The position numbers and the translations under genes were made by a program. From Caldifarciminota bacterium UBA6260 (lineage in GTDB: Bacteria; Hydrothermota; 32-111), in NCBI GenBank assembly GCA_002441125.1, contig DJVI01000007.1, positions 1-10,772 on the forward strand: a DNA stretch of 10,772 bases, in the 5' to 3' direction. Shown here one piece after another: positions 6,365-10,772 of the stretch. Under the pieces are notes generated by a model, which was not told the origin of the DNA, ran no database searches, and saw only the letters and a program-made list of their open reading frames with translations. The stretch's first letter is position 1. Every line of letters begins with the position of its first letter.

Positions 6365-7528
6365 CATCTTTTACTATCCGAAGAACTTCTTGAAGTGAAA
6401 AATCTTTCAAGACAGATCGCTGAAGAGAAGATTAAACCAGTAAGGCTAGAGTATGATGAGGAAGCAAAATTTCCAAAAGAGATAATGGAATACCTTGCTA
6501 AATCTGATCTTTTCAGGGTTTTTATTCCTGAAGAGTATGATGGTATGGGACTTGGGATAACTGGAATGTCTATTGCAACCGAAGAGTTATCAAGAGTTTG
6601 TGCTGGCATAGCTTTGGGTTACGCTGGGACAGGTCTCGGAACTATGCCTATAATACTTTTTGGAAATGAGGAACAGAAGAAAAAATATTTACCTCAAATA
6701 GCATCGGGAGAAAAACTCGCAGCTTTCGGTTTGACTGAACCTGATGCAGGTAGTGATGCTTCAAATATAAAAACTGTTGCAAAGAAAGATGGTGATTTTT
6801 ACCGTATAACCGGTACAAAACAGTTTATAACAAATGGAGAAGTTGCTGATATATATGTTATAATAGCGAATGTAAATCCAGAAAGAGGTATAAGGGGACT
6901 TACAGCATTCATAGTTGAAAAAGGTGAAAGGGGTTTTACTTTCGGGAAACATGAAAACAAGATGGGTATAAGAGCATCAGCAACCGTTGAACTTGTTTTC
7001 GATGATTGTAAAGTTCCAAAAGAGAATATTCTTTCAGGAGAAGGACAAGGTTTTAAAGTTGCTATGAAAACTTTGGATTATTCAAGGATAGGAGTTGGTG
7101 CCCAAGCGTTAGGTATAGCACAAGGTGCTTACGAAGAATCTGTAAACTACGCTTCACAGAGAGTTCAATTCGGACAGAAAATAATATCGTTCCAGATGAT
7201 ACAAAACATGATAGCTAATATGGCTATAAAGATTGAAGCAGCAAGGGCGTTAACTTATACTTCAGCAAGATATGTTGATGGTGGTGGAAGAGATATAGCA
7301 AGAGTTGGTTCTATGGTAAAAACATTCTGTTCGGATGTTGCTATGGAAGTTACAACAGATGCTGTTCAAGTTTTTGGTGGATACGGTTATATTAAAGAGT
7401 ATCCTGTTGAAAAGATGATGAGGGACGCAAAGATAACACAAATATATGAGGGAACAAATCAGATCCAGAGACTTGTTATCGCTCAGGAGATTATTAAAAG
7501 GGGCTGTGAGATAACAGATATGTACTAA
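6362..7528 (+). CDS. Acyl-CoA dehydrogenase (FAD-dependent)
   Basis: The enzyme makes the alpha-beta double bond of an acyl-CoA, passing electrons through FAD, usually to ETF. The 388-residue product is full length, with an N-terminal helical domain, a middle beta domain containing FGLTEPDAGSDA (122-133), ITGTKQFITNG and a C-terminal helical domain. The latter has SRIGVGAQALGIAQGAYE, the FAD-contact segment QVFGGYGYIKEYPVEKMMRD, and IYEGTNQIQ carrying the likely catalytic base E363. Short- or branched-chain and butyryl-CoA dehydrogenases have this arrangement; chain length cannot be read from sequence by eye. ETF, enoyl-CoA hydratase and thiolase genes are absent nearby. Its position between the mutase subunit and the acyl-CoA synthetase fits fatty-acid or branched-chain oxidation leading to propionyl-CoA. 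Confidence 0.95.
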   Translation: MHLLLSEELLEVKNLSRQIAEEKIKPVRLEYDEEAKFPKEIMEYLAKSDLFRVFIPEEYDGMGLGITGMSIATEELSRVCAGIALGYAGTGLGTMPIILFGNEEQKKKYLPQIASGEKLAAFGLTEPDAGSDASNIKTVAKKDGDFYRITGTKQFITNGEVADIYVIIANVNPERGIRGLTAFIVEKGERGFTFGKHENKMGIRASATVELVFDDCKVPKENILSGEGQGFKVAMKTLDYSRIGVGAQALGIAQGAYEESVNYASQRVQFGQKIISFQMIQNMIANMAIKIEAARALTYTSARYVDGGGRDIARVGSMVKTFCSDVAMEVTTDAVQVFGGYGYIKEYPVEKMMRDAKITQIYEGTNQIQRLVIAQEIIKRGCEITDMY

Positions 7529-7537
7529 GGAGGTATA

Positions 7538-8134
7538 ATGTTTAAAAAAATTTCTTCTGTTGGAATTATTTTATTATTTCTTTTTTCTTTGAGCTGCTCC
7601 CTTCTTCCATGGGTAAAAGATCCAAACAACATTTATGATTGGTCCTCAAATTTTAAAGAGGATGTTACCTACTATTATAAAGTTACAACATACATTTCAG
7701 CTATTAACTACACAACGAGTTATAACTATCAATGGAAAATAGTTGATGTTACAGACAAAACTGATAAAAAAGTTTACAACATAAATGATGATGGGCAGAC
7801 AAGATTTCTTGTTGTTGACAAAGATGAGAATCTTATTTTCTATGGAAAGGATGAATACTTTTCAGGTTTTTCAGAGGACGAGGTTTTACTTGAAGCACCT
7901 GTAACGATAGATAACAGCTGGATATACAAATCTGAAACAAGAAAAGTTTCCTCAATAGATACAACAGCTGAGGTAACTGCTGGAACATATAGCGATGTTG
8001 TAAAGGTAAAAATAATTGAGGATGATTATTATGGATACCTTTACTGGTCAGTTTCAAAAGGTCTTATTTATAAATATATTGAGTATACAAATGGCAACTA
8101 TACAAAACTTGAACTTATAGATGTGAACGAGTAA
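7538..8134 (+). CDS. Unrecognised predicted lipoprotein
   Basis: The 198-residue protein starts with a type II signal peptide: MFKK, a hydrophobic core (about 8-18), then SLSC with the likely lipidated Cys20. The -3 serine is not the classic lipobox residue. The mature part is rich in Tyr, Thr and Asp with alternating hydrophobic residues, suggesting beta structure. A motif AGTYSDVVKVKI (148-159), followed by YYGYLYWSVSKGLIYKY, resembles a pattern I know from many secreted bacterial proteins (AGT-x-x-VVKV, then a -GLI- strand), but I cannot assign a family. AAGGAGG precedes the ATG, and the gene follows the acyl-CoA dehydrogenase by nine bases. It sits between two acyl-CoA genes, so a role at the envelope in lipid uptake or sensing is possible but unproven. 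Confidence 0.82.
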   Translation: MFKKISSVGIILLFLFSLSCSLLPWVKDPNNIYDWSSNFKEDVTYYYKVTTYISAINYTTSYNYQWKIVDVTDKTDKKVYNINDDGQTRFLVVDKDENLIFYGKDEYFSGFSEDEVLLEAPVTIDNSWIYKSETRKVSSIDTTAEVTAGTYSDVVKVKIIEDDYYGYLYWSVSKGLIYKYIEYTNGNYTKLELIDVNE

Positions 8135-8140
8135 AACAAT

Positions 8141-8154
8141 AAGGAGATTTGATG
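8141..8154 (+). promoter_or_regulatory. Ribosome binding site fixing the acyl-CoA synthetase start at ATG 8152
   Basis: AAGGAG (8141-8146) lies five bases before ATG 8152. The in-frame TTG at 8149 would be only two bases away, too close, so the ATG is preferred. Confidence 0.7.
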
Positions 8155-9873
8155 GAAGATCTATTTTTGATCAAAGATATCCCTGAACTTTCGGCAAAAA
8201 AATTCGGAAGCAAAATAGCGTTACAGATGAAATCAGGATACACTTTCAGGTCAATAACCTATGAACAGTTGGATGATATGACAAAAAAAATTGCAGAGTA
8301 TCTTTTGCATCTTGGAATAAAAAAGGGAGAATCTTTTGCTGTTTTAGGTGAGAACAGACCCGAATGGGCTATATCTTACCTTTCTGTAGCAAGAACTGGT
8401 GCTTATGTTATACCTGTTGATTCTATGCTGAAAGAGAAAGAGATAAAGTTGATACTTCATTATATAAAAGCGAAAGGTATATTCGTTTCTCCAAGGTATC
8501 TTGATCTTATAAATGAGATAAAGGATTCACTCCCAGAACTGAAACATGTTATATCTATGGATGAGGCTGAACATACACATGAAACTCCTTTCTATTTTGC
8601 TCTTGATGAAGGAAAAAAACTTTTGGAAAAGGGATCACATAAATATAGGGATGTTAAAATGTCTTTGGATGACCCTTATGTAATAATATTCACATCTGGA
8701 ACTACAGGTCAATCTAAAGGTGTCATGCTAACAAGTAAAAATATAAGTTATGATATAATATACAGTACAAAACTTATTGAGGTTAAAGAGAATGATAGAT
8801 TCATCTCGGTTCTTCCTTTACACCATACATTTGAAGCAACCGCAGGTTTTTTACTTCCACTTTACAATGGATGTACTATAACTTATGCGAGGTCTTTGAA
8901 ACCTAATGAGATTTTAGAGGATATAAAAGATTCTCAATCAACTATCCTTTTGGGTGTTCCACTTCTTTTTGAAAAGATAATTCTTGGAATAAAAAGAGAA
9001 ATAAAAAAATCTCTAATCACAAATACGATAGTAAATGGAATGCTTGCAATAGAGAAAGGTTCAAAATTTTTGTTGAATATAAAACTTGGAAATCCTATTT
9101 TTAAAACTTTAAGGGAAAAATCTGGTCTTTCAACGATCAGACTTATGATTTCAGGTGGTGCAGCTTTAAAACCAGAGGTTGCTGAAAGTTTTGAATCTTT
9201 TGGATTTTTACTCGTTCAAGGGTATGGTTTAACGGAAACATCTCCTGTTGTTTCGGTAAATCCTTTACATAAATATAAGCATCGTTCAATAGGTGTTCCA
9301 ATAGAAGGTGTGGAAGTTCAGATAGATAATCCAAATGAAAATGGAGAGGGAGAGATCAAGGTAAGAGGACCTATTGTTATGAAAGGTTATTACAACAACC
9401 AAGCTGCAACAGATGCTGTGATAAAAGATGGATGGTTTTACACAGGAGATATAGGTTATATTGATAAAGAGGGATACATTTACATTTCAGGAAGAAAAAA
9501 ATCCATAATAGTTACTGAGGCTGGAAAGAATGTTTATCCTGAAGAGATAGAGGAGATGCTTGGAGAGAGTGAACTTATAGAAGAGGTTTTAGTTCTTCCG
9601 GTTATAAACAAGAAGAGTGGAAGAGAGGAAGTTGGTGCTATAATTTATCCAAATCCTGAACTCATAGAGAATGTTATGAAAAAGAACCTTTCTGAAGAGG
9701 AAGGTGATAAAGAGTTAAAAGAGATCATTGGAAAAGAGATAGCAAGGATATGTGAAAATCTTGCTGATTACAAGAGGGTAAAAAAATTTGATATTAGGTA
9801 TGAAGAGTTTCCAAAAACAACAACTAAAAAGATCAAAAGGTATCTTTTTAACAACTATACTATTTCTGATTAG
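8152..9873 (+). CDS. Long-chain acyl-CoA synthetase (AMP-forming)
   Basis: The enzyme activates a fatty acid with ATP to acyl-AMP and then acyl-CoA. The 573-residue protein is an ANL-superfamily member. Its P-loop is TSGTTGQSKG (181-190), followed by LPLHHTFE, SGGAAL, YGLTETSP (358-365), GWFYTGDIGY (427-436) and the hinge region GRKKSIIVTEAGKNVYPEE (447-465). The C-terminal TTTKKIKR contains the probable catalytic lysine K560. The TKKIKR form, with Lys in place of the usual Gly before the catalytic Lys, is common in the long-chain FadD15-like branch and favours a fatty-acid substrate over acetate. It lies between two lipoprotein genes in the operon. Its 3' end overlaps the following gene by about 74 bases, which is unusually long. 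Confidence 0.93.
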   Translation: MEDLFLIKDIPELSAKKFGSKIALQMKSGYTFRSITYEQLDDMTKKIAEYLLHLGIKKGESFAVLGENRPEWAISYLSVARTGAYVIPVDSMLKEKEIKLILHYIKAKGIFVSPRYLDLINEIKDSLPELKHVISMDEAEHTHETPFYFALDEGKKLLEKGSHKYRDVKMSLDDPYVIIFTSGTTGQSKGVMLTSKNISYDIIYSTKLIEVKENDRFISVLPLHHTFEATAGFLLPLYNGCTITYARSLKPNEILEDIKDSQSTILLGVPLLFEKIILGIKREIKKSLITNTIVNGMLAIEKGSKFLLNIKLGNPIFKTLREKSGLSTIRLMISGGAALKPEVAESFESFGFLLVQGYGLTETSPVVSVNPLHKYKHRSIGVPIEGVEVQIDNPNENGEGEIKVRGPIVMKGYYNNQAATDAVIKDGWFYTGDIGYIDKEGYIYISGRKKSIIVTEAGKNVYPEEIEEMLGESELIEEVLVLPVINKKSGREEVGAIIYPNPELIENVMKKNLSEEEGDKELKEIIGKEIARICENLADYKRVKKFDIRYEEFPKTTTKKIKRYLFNNYTISD

Positions 9874-10285
9874 TTTAGAAAGTTGTTTCTACTCTTTCGT
9901 AAAAGGTAGTTTACCTTTTGATAAGTTCGTTTTTGGGAAATTTGAAAACAAAACTTACTATCTTGATTTTGAAGAAAGATTTTACAATAAGATCTTTGAA
10001 ATTTTTCCAACCTATGGAAATGTAAAGATAGTTGGAAGTGATGAAAGGGACACTTTATCTGTAACATTAGAAGATTATTCAAAAACACCTTACGAGTATG
10101 GTGATGATGGAATGATAAAAAGTTATAGATACTTTTTGAAAAGTATTTATACGGTTTCAAAAATTAGTGAAAATGTTTTTACAGAAAAGATCTTTTCATC
10201 TTCGATTTCTGAGGATGAATGTAAGGATTCTTTGGTTGTTCAAAATGTAAAAAGTTTTATAGATAAGGTAAGGAAAGAATTTTAA
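9800..10285 (+). CDS. lptE: LptE-like outer-membrane lipoprotein (LPS assembly)
   Basis: In other bacteria LptE plugs the LptD pore that inserts lipopolysaccharide into the outer membrane. With the ATG at 9800 the product is 161 residues: a basic n-region (KQQLKRSKG), a hydrophobic core (15-26) and a lipobox-like LESC giving Cys29. The mature part matches the LptE pattern. LPFDKFVFGKFENKT (38-52) resembles the usual LPxxIxxIxVPxFENxT. The later DTLSVTLEDYSKTPYEYGDDG (84-104) resembles the A-D-x-x-L-x-G-x-I-x-x-Y-x-x-x-P-x-x-Y segment, followed by SYRYFL. The start is uncertain. ATG 9800 lacks a clear ribosome binding site; TTG 9788 has AGAGGG nine bases upstream. No other usual start codon occurs before 10112, which would remove the signal peptide. 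The gene therefore overlaps the acyl-CoA synthetase by 74-86 bases. Confidence 0.7.
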   Translation: MKSFQKQQLKRSKGIFLTTILFLISLESCFYSFVKGSLPFDKFVFGKFENKTYYLDFEERFYNKIFEIFPTYGNVKIVGSDERDTLSVTLEDYSKTPYEYGDDGMIKSYRYFLKSIYTVSKISENVFTEKIFSSSISEDECKDSLVVQNVKSFIDKVRKEF

Positions 10286-10288
10286 AAC

Positions 10289-10319
10289 TTGACTTTTTAA
10301 ATTATAAGGATAATATTAT
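10289..10319 (+). promoter_or_regulatory. Candidate promoter of the HU-like gene
   Basis: TTGACT (10289-10294) lies 16 bases before TAATAT (10311-10316), or 19 before TATTAT (10314-10319). This is the first real gap (49 bp) after the long operon, and the first promoter-like pair with a strong -35. No hairpin terminator separates it from the upstream gene, so some read-through is expected. Confidence 0.5.
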
Positions 10320-10320
10320 C
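10309..10320. promoter_or_regulatory. Perfect 12-bp palindrome overlapping the HU -10 region
   Basis: GATAATATTATC is identical to its reverse complement and covers the candidate -10 element. Its position would suit an operator for a dimeric repressor or autoregulation by the HU-like protein. A short A/T-rich palindrome can also arise by chance. Confidence 0.35.
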
Positions 10321-10334
10321 AAAAAGGGGGAAGT

Positions 10335-10643
10335 ATGGCTGAAGAAAAAGAGAAAGCAAAAACGAGAACAAAAGCGGATGTTATAGATCAGATAGCTGAA
10401 AGAACTGGTGTAATGAGAAGAGATGTTGAGATCTGTTTTGAAACTTTGATAGATCTTATTACGGAAACACTTGTTAACAGGGATAGAATTGAGATAAGAG
10501 GGCTTGGAGTTTTTAAAACCAAAAAGAGAAGAGAAAGGATCGCAAGACATCCCAAAACTGGAGCAAAAGTTCATGTTCCGGAAAGGTATGTTCCAGCTTT
10601 CAAACCATCAAAGATTTTAAAAGAAAAAGTTGAAAAAAGATAG
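10335..10643 (+). CDS. HU/IHF-family DNA-binding protein
   Basis: HU/IHF proteins are dimers that bend and compact DNA. The core here has the usual N-terminal helix pair (TKADVIDQIAERTG...), then IEIRGLGVFKTKKR, the DNA-gripping arm RIARHPKTGAKVHVPERYVP and FKPSKILKEKV. The arm contains the conserved R-x-x-x-x-P-K-T-G pattern. At 102 residues it is about 12 longer than classic HU because of a charged N-terminal extension (AEEKEKAKTRT) before the point where most HU proteins begin. No alternative start lies between; GGGGG ends four bases before the ATG, a G-rich but imperfect binding site. It is followed after 11 bases by the small ribosomal protein gene and a tRNA, so the three may share a transcript. 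Whether it behaves as HU or IHF cannot be said. Confidence 0.93.
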   Translation: MAEEKEKAKTRTKADVIDQIAERTGVMRRDVEICFETLIDLITETLVNRDRIEIRGLGVFKTKKRRERIARHPKTGAKVHVPERYVPAFKPSKILKEKVEKR

Positions 10644-10654
10644 AGGAGGTTTAA

Positions 10655-10747
10655 ATGCCGTGCGGAAGAAAAAGAAAGAGAAAAAAAATCGCAACCCATA
10701 AAAGAAAAAAAAGAAGAAAAGCGATGCGTCATAAGAAGAAAAAATGA
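10655..10747 (+). CDS. Tiny basic ribosomal protein, bS22/mS38-like (AURKAIP1/COX24 domain)
   Basis: The 30-residue peptide begins MPCGRKRKRKKIATHKRKKR and continues with RKAMRHKKKK; 19 of 30 residues are Lys or Arg. From memory it closely matches the short MPCG...KIATHKRKKR...RHKKK proteins of Bacteroidota and relatives annotated as AURKAIP1/COX24 domain proteins. These are related to mitochondrial mS38 and mycobacterial bS22, which sit on the small ribosomal subunit near the decoding centre. A strong GAGGAGG eight bases or less before the ATG supports translation, and it lies 11 bases after the HU-like gene. The A of its TGA stop is also the first base of the downstream tRNA. It is too short for many gene callers. 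Confidence 0.82.
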   Translation: MPCGRKRKRKKIATHKRKKRRKAMRHKKKK

Positions 10748-10772
10748 CACCCGTAGCTCAACTGGATAGAGC
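10747..10772 (+). tRNA. tRNA, 5' part only, probably tRNA-Arg
   Basis: The sequence shows a 7-base acceptor strand ACACCCG, then TA at positions 8-9. The D-arm follows: stem GCTC paired with GAGC and loop AACTGGATA with the GG at 18-19. The window ends at the D-stem, so the anticodon is not visible. The acceptor and D-arm resemble common bacterial tRNA-Arg genes (GCACCCGTAGCTC...), apart from A at position 1, but identity is a guess. Confidence 0.85.

Noticed and set aside
10286..10334. Possible terminator at the end of the long operon
   Set aside because: There is a short T run (10294-10298) but no G/C-containing hairpin before it. The palindrome at 10309-10320 lacks a loop and a following T run.
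10302..10574. Minus-strand open frame over the HU-like gene
   Set aside because: It is a Ser/Phe-rich translation opposite a clear HU-family gene and crosses its promoter; no start signal supports it.

Overview
This is an AT-rich bacterial window, roughly one third G+C by eye. Ile is often ATA and Arg is almost always AGA or AGG. Genes are packed tightly and most have clear GGAGG-type ribosome binding sites. Two predicted lipoproteins, one of them LptE-like, point to a diderm (outer-membrane) bacterium. The tiny MPCG-type basic ribosomal peptide near the right edge is typical of Bacteroidota and related lineages. I therefore suspect an uncultured, FCB-like, possibly thermophilic anaerobe. No 16S or single diagnostic marker is present, so this placement is only a guess.

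Layout. At the far left a 17-codon tail of a plus-strand gene meets, tail to tail, a minus-strand Ste24-type M48 zinc membrane protease (53-1294). A divergent intergenic region of about 110 bp (1295-1407) holds candidate promoters in both directions. From 1408 to 10285 eleven plus-strand genes follow one another with gaps of 17 bp or less or with overlaps, and no terminator is visible. They look like one operon: gcvT, gcvH, gcvPA (glycine cleavage system), a small DUF3303/GYD-like protein, a corrinoid adenosyltransferase (cobO type), the mutase chaperone GTPase meaB, a stand-alone B12-binding mutase subunit, an acyl-CoA dehydrogenase, an unrecognised lipoprotein, a long-chain acyl-CoA synthetase and an LptE-like lipoprotein. 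A separate promoter-like region with a perfect 12-bp palindrome then precedes an HU/IHF-family gene. This is followed by a 30-residue bS22/mS38-like ribosomal protein whose stop codon touches the first base of a tRNA cut by the window edge.

How the genes fit together. The acyl-CoA synthetase activates fatty acids, the acyl-CoA dehydrogenase starts their oxidation, and the B12 genes serve a methylmalonyl-CoA-type mutase: CobO makes adenosylcobalamin, MeaB loads and protects the enzyme, and the small subunit binds the cofactor. Together they suggest breakdown of odd- or branched-chain acyl groups or propionyl-CoA metabolism. These genes share an apparent transcript with three of the five glycine cleavage genes. 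The catalytic partners gcvPB (carrying the PLP lysine), lpd and the large mutase subunit are not in the window. No riboswitch, CRISPR array, insertion sequence or phage gene was seen. The most unusual points are the mixed operon with split enzymes, the stop-codon/tRNA overlap, and the long overlap of the LptE-like gene with its upstream neighbour.
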